Positions 45,136 through 54,312 of a DNA stretch of 64,000 bases are shown in pieces (within the stretch, counting starts at the first letter, position 1; each line of letters starts with the position of its first letter). Below the pieces are notes generated by a model. That model saw only the letters and a program-made list of their open reading frames with translations. It searched no databases and had not been told where the DNA came from. This stretch comes from Stenotrophomonas maltophilia. GTDB lineage: Bacteria > Pseudomonadota > Gammaproteobacteria > Xanthomonadales > Xanthomonadaceae. Made by a program: the position numbers and the translations under genes. The stretch is taken from NCBI RefSeq assembly GCF_002205165.1, contig NZ_NIVS01000020.1, positions 186,001 to 250,000 of the forward strand. Reading direction: 5' to 3'.

Positions 45136-46848
45136 ATGAACACGCCCGCTGATGCGCTGGCGCGGCTGATCCGCGATGGCTTCGAGGACTACCATGCGCG
45201 CTTCGCGGCGATCAGCCGGCGCGCACGGCAGCGCTTCGAGCAGCGCGATTGGGCAGGGGCCCGGCAGGATGCCGTGGAGCGCATCGGGCTGTACGACCTG
45301 TGCATCGCCGAGACCGTCGATGCACTGCGTCGTGTCGCCAGCGGCGACATCGGTGAGCGCGCGCTGTGGCTGCAGATACGCGCCGCCTACGCCGTGCTGC
45401 TGGCCGGGTTGATCGATGCCGAGCTGTACAAGACGTTCTACAACACGCTGGCGCGGCGGTTGTTCGCCACCCGCGGTGTGGACGGGGCGATCGAGTTCAT
45501 GGCGATGGATGTGGAGCCGTCCGATGCCATCACCCATCCCGTCGCACGGCACAGCTATACCCTCTCACCGACGCGCCCTGCTGACGCGTTCATGCGCGTT
45601 CTCGGTGACTATCGGTTCGACGTGCCGTATGCGCACCAATTGCGCTGCGCCGCGGCGGTCGCGGTGCGCCTGCAGGACGATCTGGCGCACTGGGGCGACT
45701 ACCCCGTGCGCAGCATCGAGCTGCTCGATACGGTGTTCTATCGGGAGCGCCGCGCCTATCTGGTGGGGCGTGTCTTCGGCGAGCATCGCTTCTCGCCCTG
45801 CGTCATCGCGCTGGTCCATGACGAGCGCGGCCTGCGTGTGGACGCGGTACTGAGCCGGCGCCGCGATGTCGCGCATCTGTTCGGTGTCTCACGCAGCTAT
45901 TTCCAGGCGGATCTGGCGACCGTGGGCGATGCGGTGGTGTTCCTGCGCAGCCTGCTGCCGGGCAAGCCGGTGGATGAGATCTATACCGTGCTCGGGCGCG
46001 CCAAGCAGGGCAAGACCGAGCGCTATCGCACGTTCTTCCGCCACTTCCAGGACCAGGCCGGCGAACAGTTGACGCACGCCGATGGCACGCCCGGCATGGT
46101 GATGGCGGTGTTCACCCTGCCTAGCTATCCGCTGGTGTTCAAGCTGATCCGCGACCGTTTCGCCTGGCCAAAGACCCTGACCCGGCACCAGGTCGAAGAA
46201 AAGTATGCGTTGGTGTTTAACCTCGACCGGGTTGGCCGGTTGCTTGATGCGCAGCCCTATCGGCACCTGCGTTTCCCTCGGGCGCGCTTCTCCGCTGCGC
46301 TGCGCGAGGAACTGCTCACCCAATGCGCCAGCAGCGTGCACGAGGAAGGCGACGAGCTGGTGATCGCACTGTGCTATGTACAGCGGCGATTCCGTCCGCT
46401 CAATCTTTACCTGCGCGAGCAGACCGCCGAGGCCCGTCGCATCGCCGCGCTCGACTACGCGCAGGCGATCACCGACATGGCGCGCAACAACATCTTTCCC
46501 GGTGACATGCTGCCGAAGAACTTTGGTGTGTCACGGCACGGGCGCGCGGTGTTCTATGACTACGACGAGCTGTGTCTGGTCACCGAGTGCACCTTCCGCA
46601 CCTGGCCAACCCCGCGCAACGAAGAAGAAGCGCTGGCGGATGAGCCGTGGTTCCAGATCGGTCCGCACGATGTGTTTCCGGAGCGGTTCTGGATGTTCAT
46701 GGGGCTGCCGTCGCCCGAGCTGGCCGCGGTGCGCGAACACTTCGCGCACCTTTTCGATCCGGTGTGGTGGCAACGGCTGCAGACCGGATTCGCCGCCGGT
46801 GTGTTTCCCGACACGCCGCCGTATGCCGGATCGCTGCGGCTGGCCTGA
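45136..46848 (+). CDS. aceK: Isocitrate dehydrogenase kinase/phosphatase
   Basis: A 570-residue bifunctional enzyme that in E. coli phosphorylates and dephosphorylates IDH to steer carbon into the glyoxylate shunt. [27 protein letters not shown] opens the AMP-sensing regulatory domain; the kinase-like domain includes [21 protein letters not shown] with the ATP lysine, [23 protein letters not shown] and [15 protein letters not shown] with FYDYDELC. Start at ATG 45136 agrees with homologues; GTG 45082, 18 codons upstream, has a slightly better ribosome-binding site. aceA and aceB are not in the window. Confidence 0.95.
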   Translation: MNTPADALARLIRDGFEDYHARFAAISRRARQRFEQRDWAGARQDAVERIGLYDLCIAETVDALRRVASGDIGERALWLQIRAAYAVLLAGLIDAELYKTFYNTLARRLFATRGVDGAIEFMAMDVEPSDAITHPVARHSYTLSPTRPADAFMRVLGDYRFDVPYAHQLRCAAAVAVRLQDDLAHWGDYPVRSIELLDTVFYRERRAYLVGRVFGEHRFSPCVIALVHDERGLRVDAVLSRRRDVAHLFGVSRSYFQADLATVGDAVVFLRSLLPGKPVDEIYTVLGRAKQGKTERYRTFFRHFQDQAGEQLTHADGTPGMVMAVFTLPSYPLVFKLIRDRFAWPKTLTRHQVEEKYALVFNLDRVGRLLDAQPYRHLRFPRARFSAALREELLTQCASSVHEEGDELVIALCYVQRRFRPLNLYLREQTAEARRIAALDYAQAITDMARNNIFPGDMLPKNFGVSRHGRAVFYDYDELCLVTECTFRTWPTPRNEEEALADEPWFQIGPHDVFPERFWMFMGLPSPELAAVREHFAHLFDPVWWQRLQTGFAAGVFPDTPPYAGSLRLA

Positions 46849-47019
46849 TTGGCAGCGTGGAGATGGCTGCACTAGGCTGTAAGGAAACCCGCTGTCGCCG
46901 TGGGTGACAGCGCCTCTGGCAAGACCACAATGGATCCACCGATTCGATTGGTGACGTGACCGGCGCTCGCTATGCTGTTCCCACCGATAACGATGCATGG
47001 CACAAGGAGAAACAACAGG

Positions 47020-47874
47020 ATGGACATCATCAAGGGACTCGCCGTGGCTGCGGCGCTGGCGTCAGCGCCCGTGCAGGCGGCCAAACCGCCCGCCGATGTG
47101 CCGGTGGAAATGGGCATGCGGATCGAGGGCAGCCTCGCCATTGGCAGTGACGGCCGTATCAATACGCTGGAGATCGACAAGCAGGACATGATTCCCGAGG
47201 CGGTTGCCACGCTGGTGCGGGACACGGTGCAGAAGTGGGAGTTCGAACCGCAGCTGCGTGACGGCGTTGCCGTGCCGACCGATACGCGGATGACCGTGCG
47301 CGTGGTGGCCCGGCCGGGGGAGAACGAGACGTTCAACGTGCATCTGGTCAGCGCGCACTTCGAAGCCGCCAAGAGCGATGCCGAACGGGCCGCCGACCGC
47401 CGTGGCCGCACGGTAGCACCGCGCTATCCCGGCGAAGTGTTCCGGTATGGCGGCCAGGGAACGGTGTATCTGGCACTGAAGGTCGATCGCGACGGCCGTG
47501 TGGTCGACCGGGTCGCCGAGCAGGTCAATCTGCGCAGTACCGGCACACCGAAACAGTTGGAGGCATTCCGCAATGGCCTGGCCAAGGCCTCGCTGGATGC
47601 CGCGCGCAAGTGGCGCTTCCCGCAGAGTGCCGAGGATGCGGCGCTGGATCAGCCCTACCGCACCCTGCGCGTGCCGGTGACTTTCGCCATCGGCGGCACG
47701 CCAACCGATGATCTCAGGCACTGGCGCGCCTATGTGCCGGGCCCGCGCAGCCAGATTCCCTGGACGACCCGCGCTGACAGCGCAGCGTTCTCGCCGGATC
47801 TGCTGAGCGACGGCTCGGCCACGCTGGCCGGTGACCCCAACGCCCCGCGCCTGCGCACCCCACTGGGCAGCTGA
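47020..47874 (+). CDS. Exported protein with two TonB_C-like modules
   Basis: A 284-residue protein of unknown function with a weak signal peptide (MDIIKGLAVAAALASAPVQAA, about 1-21). Two stretches resemble the C-terminal TonB domain: about 30-100 (IEGSLAIGSDGRINTLEIDKQ with VQKWEFEPQLRDG) and about 145-220 (YGGQGTVYLALKVDRDGRVVDRV with AARKWRFPQS). It lacks the N-terminal anchor and Pro-rich linker of true TonB, so it is not an energy transducer in the usual sense. ATG 47020 follows AAGGAGAAACAACAGG; the longer frame from 46972 is unlikely. Confidence 0.75.
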   Translation: MDIIKGLAVAAALASAPVQAAKPPADVPVEMGMRIEGSLAIGSDGRINTLEIDKQDMIPEAVATLVRDTVQKWEFEPQLRDGVAVPTDTRMTVRVVARPGENETFNVHLVSAHFEAAKSDAERAADRRGRTVAPRYPGEVFRYGGQGTVYLALKVDRDGRVVDRVAEQVNLRSTGTPKQLEAFRNGLAKASLDAARKWRFPQSAEDAALDQPYRTLRVPVTFAIGGTPTDDLRHWRAYVPGPRSQIPWTTRADSAAFSPDLLSDGSATLAGDPNAPRLRTPLGS

Positions 47875-47914
47875 GCCTGACCGGATCGCGGGCGTGCTGC
47901 CCGCGATCCTCGTC

Positions 47915-49501
47915 TCAACCGACGCTTGGGCTGTCGGGCTGCGGATACACCACGGTGCGGTTGCGACCCTGTTCCTTGGCCATGTACAGCGCCTTGTCGG
48001 CCAGCCGCAGCGCCTGCTGCGGATCGTCATGGTAGGTCGGGTAGTGCGCCACGCCCAGCGACACCGTAGCCGTGCCAACCTGCTCGAAGACTTCAGCGGC
48101 CACCTGCACGCGCAGGCGCTCGGCAACCCGAGCGGCGTTGGTGACATCGATGCCCGGCAGCAGCATCAGGAACTCCTCACCGCCATTGCGGCAGAGCAGG
48201 TCGGTATCGCGCGCGTCATCGCGCATGAGCTGCGCGATGCGCAGGATCACGGCATCGCCGACCGCGTGGCCGAAGCGGTCGTTGATGGTTTTGAAGCGGT
48301 CGATATCCAGCGCGATGATGCCGAACGGCTGCCCGCGTGCCTGCCAGTCTTCCAGCCCCTGCTGCAGGCCACGCCGGTTCTGCAGGCCGGTCAACGGATC
48401 GGTCATGCTGGCGCGGTTGAGCTTGCCGATCCGGTCCTGCAGCAAGTTGAAGCTGTACAGCAGGGCGTTCTTGAGCTGGGCAACCTCGTAGTACCAGGCG
48501 CGGATGCCGGTGACGTGGCGGATGGCGATGCCGGTATCGCGGTTCTGCACGTTGCGCGCCAGCTGCCACAGTGGCAGCGAGATGCGCCGCGCGAACCACC
48601 AGGTGATCAGCAGCGACAGGATGCCGAGTGGGATCGCATTCCAGATCACCGACGACATCAGCTGCGACAGCGGCGCCAACGTGGCCGTGGTCGGCCGCTG
48701 GGCCACCACACCCCAGCCGACGCTCGGCACCGGTGCGTAGCCGGCCAGCATCTGCACGCCGTGGCTGTTGCGTACCTGCTGGGCGCCGGAGTGGCCTTGG
48801 GTGACCGCCTGCACGGCCGGGTTCTCCAGTGCGAACTGGCCGACCCGGTCCTGCTCGATGTGGTACAGGATGCGGCCGTGGCGGTCGACCACGTACAGGT
48901 AGGAGCCATCACGGTAGTAATGCTTGCCCAGCAGCGACTGCAGGATGCTGCGCTGACGCAGGTAGATGGTGCCGCTGACGTAGCCCTGGTACTCGCCCTG
49001 CGTGGAGAAGATCGGGTGCGAGATCGCCACCAGCAGCCGGCCGGTGGCCGACTGGTACGGATCGCTGATGAACGGCACGCGGCGGGCGAGCGCATCGCGG
49101 TTGCCGGCACTCTTGAGCAGCACACCCTGCAGCGCCAGGCTCTGCGGTGAGGTGGCCAGCACGGTGCCGCCGGCATCGACGATCAAGACCGAATTGAAGC
49201 TGTTGGTCTGCAGCTGCAGGCGCGCAGCCTCGGCCTCCAGCGCCGGGCGATCATGCCGGCGCTGGCCAAGCAGGGTCGCGCTGTAGGCAACCTGCTGCTG
49301 GGCCGACAGCACGAAGTTCTGGGTCGATTCGGCAAGCTTGCTGGCATACACGCGGTTGGCTTCCAGCGTGTTGCCGATCAGCTGTTCGCGCTGCACGCGG
49401 TAGCTGGCATGCAGGGTATTGGCCAGCGCGATGATGGCGCTGAGCAGGGCCAGGGCAAGGATCAACGTGCCGAGGTTGAGGCGGGCGGACAACGGGCGCA
49501 T
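47915..49501 (-). CDS. Membrane diguanylate cyclase with Cache-type sensor
   Basis: A 528-residue inner-membrane enzyme predicted to make cyclic di-GMP. A first helix (about 9-30), a periplasmic double-Cache-like sensor (about 35-280: FNSVLIVDAGGTVLATSP, ISDPYQSATGRLLVAISHPI, YLYVVDRHGRILYHI), a second helix (about 286-304), a linker and a GGDEF domain (about 365-520) with an intact NGGEEF (GGEEF 440-444). The RxxD inhibitory site is present (Arg431-Asp434), so product feedback is expected. Start at ATG 49501. The 250 bases upstream of it (49502-49751) hold no gene I can see. Confidence 0.93.
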   Translation of the reverse strand: MRPLSARLNLGTLILALALLSAIIALANTLHASYRVQREQLIGNTLEANRVYASKLAESTQNFVLSAQQQVAYSATLLGQRRHDRPALEAEAARLQLQTNSFNSVLIVDAGGTVLATSPQSLALQGVLLKSAGNRDALARRVPFISDPYQSATGRLLVAISHPIFSTQGEYQGYVSGTIYLRQRSILQSLLGKHYYRDGSYLYVVDRHGRILYHIEQDRVGQFALENPAVQAVTQGHSGAQQVRNSHGVQMLAGYAPVPSVGWGVVAQRPTTATLAPLSQLMSSVIWNAIPLGILSLLITWWFARRISLPLWQLARNVQNRDTGIAIRHVTGIRAWYYEVAQLKNALLYSFNLLQDRIGKLNRASMTDPLTGLQNRRGLQQGLEDWQARGQPFGIIALDIDRFKTINDRFGHAVGDAVILRIAQLMRDDARDTDLLCRNGGEEFLMLLPGIDVTNAARVAERLRVQVAAEVFEQVGTATVSLGVAHYPTYHDDPQQALRLADKALYMAKEQGRNRTVVYPQPDSPSVG

Positions 49502-49751
49502 GCAGGTCACGGGCAGCAGGGTGCAGCACCAACCGGAACATGCGGGTGGAACGGCAGCAGCGAAGCAGTCAGGAGCGCACGACACAGTGCCGACCCGGTG
49601 CGCGTCCCGCGCTCGCCGTTCGACGACCCCGCCCCCGGGCGGTCAACAACTCTTGCGGCGGCGATTATTGCGGATAACGCCCCTGCATGGGTGAAGTGGG
49701 GCGCCGCCGTGGCGGCACGCTGCCTCCCGTAAGGGCACCCGCGGGCGCGCC

Positions 49752-50768
49752 TCAGCGCTCCAGACGCTTGCGCAGCACGCCGCGCAGGTGATCGGCGCCG
49801 GCCGGGTCGAGCGGGCCGAGCACGCCACGCACGGCCTCGGGGATGTGCGCGGCGGTGTGATCATCGGCCTCGAAGACGTAATGCTGGAACAGCGCCTGCC
49901 AGTGGGCGCGCTGCGCCGGCGGCAGATCGCGGATGGCGAGCAGGGAGAGCATCAGTGCGTTCATCGGCGCATCCATCCACGCCGGCACCGGCCGCCACCA
50001 GTAATTGACCAGTACATTGAAGGCGTCCAGCCCTTCCATGTGGTGCCACCACAGCGAGGGAATGAACACGGCATCGCCGGGCCCCAGCTCGGCCACCTGT
50101 GCGTGCGCCAGCGCTTCGCTGAAGCGTGGGAAGCGGGCCAGGTCCGGTGCAGCGAAGTCGACCAGGCTGACCGCCTGACCGGCCGGCGTGAAGTCCAGGG
50201 GCCCGATATACAGATTGCCCACCTGCGCCGGCGGGAACAGGGTCACGCGGCGGCGGCCAGCCGCTACGCAGGCCAGGTTGTCCGGCACGTCCTGGTGGGC
50301 GGCGATGCGCGAGCGGTTGCCGATCCAGATGCTGGCCAGCGGATCGGCTACGCCCACGTCCAGTGCATTGGCCTGGCGGAAGCCGGGTAGGAAACTGTCC
50401 AGCGTGGTCGAGGCGACGTAGATCGACGGCGGCGCCGGTGCAGGGGCGTATTTGAGCAGGGTGTCGAGCACGACCTTCAACGGGATCTGCTCGCGGCGGA
50501 AATTGAAGCCGCTCATCTCCGCGTTATAGAACACACGCCCCTTGGCCTCCGGCGGCGCCGTGGTGGCGGTGACCGGCATCGTGCCGTGGTCGAACTGTTT
50601 GAGATGCGCGACCGCCGCCTGTGCGGACTGCGTCGCTGCGGCGACCAGCGGCCACCCGGCCACCAGCCCGCGGATCACCTTCGGCGTCGTCCAACCCGGC
50701 AACTGCGCACGCAGCTGCGCCGGATCCAGATCACGCAGTTCCTCGATCGGGCCGGGCATGGCGGACAT
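49752..50768 (-). CDS. Cupin-like (JmjC-fold) protein paired with a TonB receptor
   Basis: A 338-residue cupin_8/JmjC-like protein. The putative metal site is His-x-Asp in RIAAHQDVPDN with a distal His in PSLWWHHMEGLD; VTLFPPAQVGNLYIGPLD is the usual family strand. Such proteins may be 2-oxoglutarate-dependent hydroxylases, but activity is unproven. In xanthomonads and caulobacters genes of this type are regularly found with TIGR01782 TonB receptors for carbohydrates, and here it lies 111 bases downstream of one. Start ATG 50768 follows AGGAAG. Confidence 0.88.
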   Translation of the reverse strand: MSAMPGPIEELRDLDPAQLRAQLPGWTTPKVIRGLVAGWPLVAAATQSAQAAVAHLKQFDHGTMPVTATTAPPEAKGRVFYNAEMSGFNFRREQIPLKVVLDTLLKYAPAPAPPSIYVASTTLDSFLPGFRQANALDVGVADPLASIWIGNRSRIAAHQDVPDNLACVAAGRRRVTLFPPAQVGNLYIGPLDFTPAGQAVSLVDFAAPDLARFPRFSEALAHAQVAELGPGDAVFIPSLWWHHMEGLDAFNVLVNYWWRPVPAWMDAPMNALMLSLLAIRDLPPAQRAHWQALFQHYVFEADDHTAAHIPEAVRGVLGPLDPAGADHLRGVLRKRLER

Positions 50769-50879
50769 CAGCTTCCTGGCGGCAGGGGCGGGTGGCACCC
50801 ACGGTAGCGCGGGGGTGAGGGAAGCGAAAGGCCGCGGGGTGAGCGCGGCCTTCCGGTGCTGCAGGTGGGGGCGGCTGGC

Positions 50880-53800
50880 TCAGAACTTGTAGCGCACGCC
50901 GAACATGTAACGCGGGCCGGTCTGGGTGGCGTAGCGCAGCATGTTGGAATGGCGCGCGTAGGTGCGCATGGTCTCGTCGGTCAGGTTGATCGCCTCCAGG
51001 CTCAGCGTCAGCTGGTCGCTGACCGCGTAGCTGATGTTGAGATCGAGCTGGCCGTAGGCTTCGGTGTAGTTCGGGTTGGGGCCCTGGCCGCCGATGCCGT
51101 TGAGGAACTTGTCGCGCCAGTTGTAGGCCGCACGGACCTGCCAGGCATTCTTTTCATAGAACGCCACGAGGTTGGCCGAGTCGCTCAAGCCGATCATCGG
51201 GTACTGGTCGCCCAGGCTGTAATTGTCGAAGGTCAGGCCGGACTTCACCTTGGTGTAGTTGGCCGCCAGGCCGAAGCCGGATTGGCCGAACAGGTGCTGC
51301 ACCGCCAGTTCCCAACCGTCCAGATGGTCGGAGTGCTGGTTGGCCGGCACGGTGGTGTCGAACCCGGCGACCGGATCGCCCGGCTGGCCGACGATGGTGC
51401 CGGTCATCTGCCCGGCCGAATTGCGGCCGGTGTAGGTCACGCCCGGGTCGCCGGCATGGTTGGTGAAGATGTAATCGCGGATGCAGGGCATGTCGGTCGC
51501 GCCGCAGCCCGACCCCAGCGCCTCGTTCCAGTACGCGCCGCCGACCGGCGTGTGCAGGGTGCCGGTGTTCTCGCGCACGATGGTGTTGCTGATGAAGTTC
51601 TTGATGTTCTTGCGGAAGAAGCCAACCGAAGCGTAGCTGGATTCCCCGTAGTACCACTCCAGCGACAGGTCGAAGTTGTCCGACACCAGCGGCTCCAGCC
51701 CCGGGTTGCCACGCGAGCCGGTGCCGCCCTGGGTGCGCACGATGTCGTCCACCCGCGAGCCGCTCTGGATCTGCGTCCAGCCCGGCCGGCCGATGCTGCG
51801 GCTGTAGCTGCCACGCAGCGCGAGCGCCTCGTTGATGTCCAGCTTCAGATCGAGGTTGGGCAGCACATAGTTGTACTTGCCGGTGCCGCCGACGAAGGTG
51901 CCGTTGGCGTCGTAGGTCACATTGAACTCGTTGGCCGAGCCCCAGCTGATCCCGGTCGGCAGGCGGACCAGCGCCTGCGATTCCACTTCGGTCTGCTCGT
52001 AACGCACGCCTGCTGCCACGTGCAGCGGCATCGACCAGTCGAACGTCGTGCGGTACTGCGCGTAGGCGCTCTTGGATTTCTCCGTGGTGCGGATGTCCTC
52101 GGAGTACTCGGTCGGGGCGACATAGCAGGTCGGGCAGGCCGGTTCGGCATCGGTGGCGACCCCGGCCGCCTGCGCACGCAGGCGGTCGAAATCGAAGACC
52201 AGGAAGCGGCCGGTCATGCGCGGATCGTTGTGGCCGGAGAACGCCTTGAAGTAGCGGCTCATGTCATCGGCGTACCAGATGTTGTCATCGTAGTCCGACG
52301 GATCGCCCAGGCCGCCCCAGCTGTTGCGCTGCATGATCGCCGAGGCCGAGCGGTTTTCCACCTGGGTGTAGCCGACGCCGAAGTCCAGCGCCGAGTAGTC
52401 GGCGAATTTGAACGTACCGCGGCCTTGGTACTGCTCGACCTTGGACTTGTTGTAGCTGTTCTGGAAGACCGAGCCGGTGACCAGCGCATCGGAAGCCTGC
52501 ACACCGCCCGGCGGCAGGTCCATGTGGATGATCGGCAGGTCGCCGCTGTAGTCCACGGTGGTGGTGCCGCGCACGAAGGCGGCCACGCCGAGCACACCGG
52601 CCGAGCCATAGGGGCCGTCCGGCTGCGATTCGGCGGTGGAGTTGTGGACATCGAAGGACAGATCCAGCGCGTCGTTGACTTCCCAATCGACGTTGAAGCC
52701 CAGCGAATCCATCGAGTTCTTGGTGGCCAGCTTCATGCCGCCCATCGAGACGTCCGAGCCGGTCATGTCTTCGCTGTAGATGATCGGTGCTGCGATCGGG
52801 CCGTTGGTCCAGGTGCTGTCGCCCGGGCCGTAGTTGAACCATACCGACAGCTCGCTGCGCTGCTGCTGCACCTTGTTCTCGACGAAGGTGTAGTCGAGCG
52901 TGGTGGTGATGTTGTCGGCCGGCTTCCACTGGAACGTGGCCTGGCCGTTGGTGCGCTGGCGCTGTACGCCATTGACGTTGTACGCGGTGTTCTGCGGGCG
53001 GCCGTAGATATCGTCGGGATCCGGACGGTTGGTGATGCGGTCCGAATAGCCCTGGCCCGGCAGCGGCAGTGCACGCCAGTCGGTGGCTTCGTTGCCGCGG
53101 AAGGTCGCCCAGCCTTCGGCCACGGTGGCCTGGTTGAAGCCGGAGTCGCGTTCCTGGTGGCTGGCGCTGAGCGCCACGCCGAAGCGGCCATCGGCATAGG
53201 TCTGGCTGAAGATGCCGGACAGCTCACCGGTCACTTTCGAGCCCTGCAGCGTGCGCGGCAGGTTGTCGTTGGAGGAATCGTTGACCGCCTTCAGGCCGAG
53301 GCTGATCACCGGTTCGGACTCCAGCGGGCGCATCGTCTTGATGTTGATCGTCGCACCGATGCCACCGGCCGGATTGTCGGCACGGCCGGTCTTGTAGACC
53401 TCCACCGCCGACACCGACTCGGCGGCCAGGTTGGCGAAATCGAACGAGCGCGAACTGTTCAGGCCGGCGCCGCCGGCGCCGAGGTTGGAGGCGGGCATCT
53501 GCCGGCCGTTGAGCAGCACCAGGTTGTAGTCCGGGCCGATGCCGCGCACGGTCACCTTCGAGCCCTCGCCACTGGCGGTGCGGTCGATCGAGACGCCGCT
53601 GATGCGCTGCAGCGATTCGGCCAGGTTGGTATCCGGGAACTTGCCGATGTCTTCGGCAACGATGCCGTCGACCACACCCTGGCTGTCGCGCTTGAGGTTC
53701 ATCGACGAGGTGAGGCTGCCACGGATGCCGGTGACCTGCACCGTATCGAGCGTGGTGGGATCGACGCCATCTGGGGCCGTCGTGGTGGTCTCTCGGGCCG

Positions 53801-53891
53801 CGGGATCCTGTGCCCAGGCCGGACCGGCCAGGACAGCGAGAAGTGCGGAGGTGAGCATCGCCTTGCGGGGTACGGCCTTGTACGTCTTCAT
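50880..53891 (-). CDS. TonB-dependent receptor (TIGR01782 type), likely for glucosides
   Basis: A 1003-residue outer-membrane receptor. Signal peptide about 1-27 (ending AGPAWAQ), TonB box LDTVQVTGIRGSL, plug with ADIGKFPDTNLAE-type motif (EDIGKFPDTNLAESLQRISGV), DRTASGEGSKVTVRGIG and NLVLLNGRQMP, all typical of the Xanthomonas/Caulobacter carbohydrate receptors, and a barrel ending with RYMFGVRYKF (terminal Phe). ATG 53891 follows GGGAGGGATCATC. It faces the divergent sugar permease; the LacI operator at 53980-53997 lies about 90 bases upstream. Confidence 0.93.
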   Translation of the reverse strand: MKTYKAVPRKAMLTSALLAVLAGPAWAQDPAARETTTTAPDGVDPTTLDTVQVTGIRGSLTSSMNLKRDSQGVVDGIVAEDIGKFPDTNLAESLQRISGVSIDRTASGEGSKVTVRGIGPDYNLVLLNGRQMPASNLGAGGAGLNSSRSFDFANLAAESVSAVEVYKTGRADNPAGGIGATINIKTMRPLESEPVISLGLKAVNDSSNDNLPRTLQGSKVTGELSGIFSQTYADGRFGVALSASHQERDSGFNQATVAEGWATFRGNEATDWRALPLPGQGYSDRITNRPDPDDIYGRPQNTAYNVNGVQRQRTNGQATFQWKPADNITTTLDYTFVENKVQQQRSELSVWFNYGPGDSTWTNGPIAAPIIYSEDMTGSDVSMGGMKLATKNSMDSLGFNVDWEVNDALDLSFDVHNSTAESQPDGPYGSAGVLGVAAFVRGTTTVDYSGDLPIIHMDLPPGGVQASDALVTGSVFQNSYNKSKVEQYQGRGTFKFADYSALDFGVGYTQVENRSASAIMQRNSWGGLGDPSDYDDNIWYADDMSRYFKAFSGHNDPRMTGRFLVFDFDRLRAQAAGVATDAEPACPTCYVAPTEYSEDIRTTEKSKSAYAQYRTTFDWSMPLHVAAGVRYEQTEVESQALVRLPTGISWGSANEFNVTYDANGTFVGGTGKYNYVLPNLDLKLDINEALALRGSYSRSIGRPGWTQIQSGSRVDDIVRTQGGTGSRGNPGLEPLVSDNFDLSLEWYYGESSYASVGFFRKNIKNFISNTIVRENTGTLHTPVGGAYWNEALGSGCGATDMPCIRDYIFTNHAGDPGVTYTGRNSAGQMTGTIVGQPGDPVAGFDTTVPANQHSDHLDGWELAVQHLFGQSGFGLAANYTKVKSGLTFDNYSLGDQYPMIGLSDSANLVAFYEKNAWQVRAAYNWRDKFLNGIGGQGPNPNYTEAYGQLDLNISYAVSDQLTLSLEAINLTDETMRTYARHSNMLRYATQTGPRYMFGVRYKF

Positions 53892-53979
53892 GATGATCCC
53901 TCCCCAGGGAATTCGATCGTGGCGGTTCTGCGTTGTGTCGGCGCGGGTTCCAGTGCGCATGGCCCGGATTGGAGCCATG

Positions 53980-53997
53980 GTTGACAGCGTTGTCAAC
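53980..53997. promoter_or_regulatory. LacI-type operator upstream of the TonB receptor
   Basis: GTTGACA-gcgt-TGTCAAC, an 18-base dyad, part of a motif seen four times at this locus. It sits between the start codons of the receptor and the permease (the 421-base gap 53892-54312 contains no gene). It also contains TTGACA and could overlap a -35 element. Confidence 0.75.
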
Positions 53998-54228
53998 AAA
54001 CGTCATCCGCAGTGCGCTTCCCTCGACGCCCGTCACGCCTCCCGCATCGCAGCTGCATCGGCCCCGTGTGGAGCGGAAACACTGCAACGCGGGCGCTGCC
54101 GCCTGATTTCGCCGGGACGTAGGCATCGCGATGGACGACGCTGATCCGTTGTGCAGTGCAGAACGAAACTGCGCGAAGTCGCTCGGGCACGTTCACCGCC
54201 GCAGTAACCGGCCCGTGGCGTGGTTGGC

Positions 54229-54243
54229 TGACAGCGCTGGACA
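54229..54243. promoter_or_regulatory. LacI-type operator upstream of the MFS permease
   Basis: TGACAGCGCTGGACA: the left half and centre (TGACAGCGCTG) are identical to the perfect copy at 56859-56872; the right half is off by one inserted base. It lies about 70 bases before the permease ATG. Confidence 0.6.
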
Positions 54244-54312
54244 ATCGCAGTCCAAGCAGGTTCCATGTCTGGCCGCCGACTGGCCGGCACTCCCAATCTG
54301 GAAGGACATGCA

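Noticed and set aside
49502..49751. Small gene between the diguanylate cyclase and the cupin-like gene
   Set aside because: Short frames here have no credible start or family resemblance; the space probably holds only the cyclase promoter.
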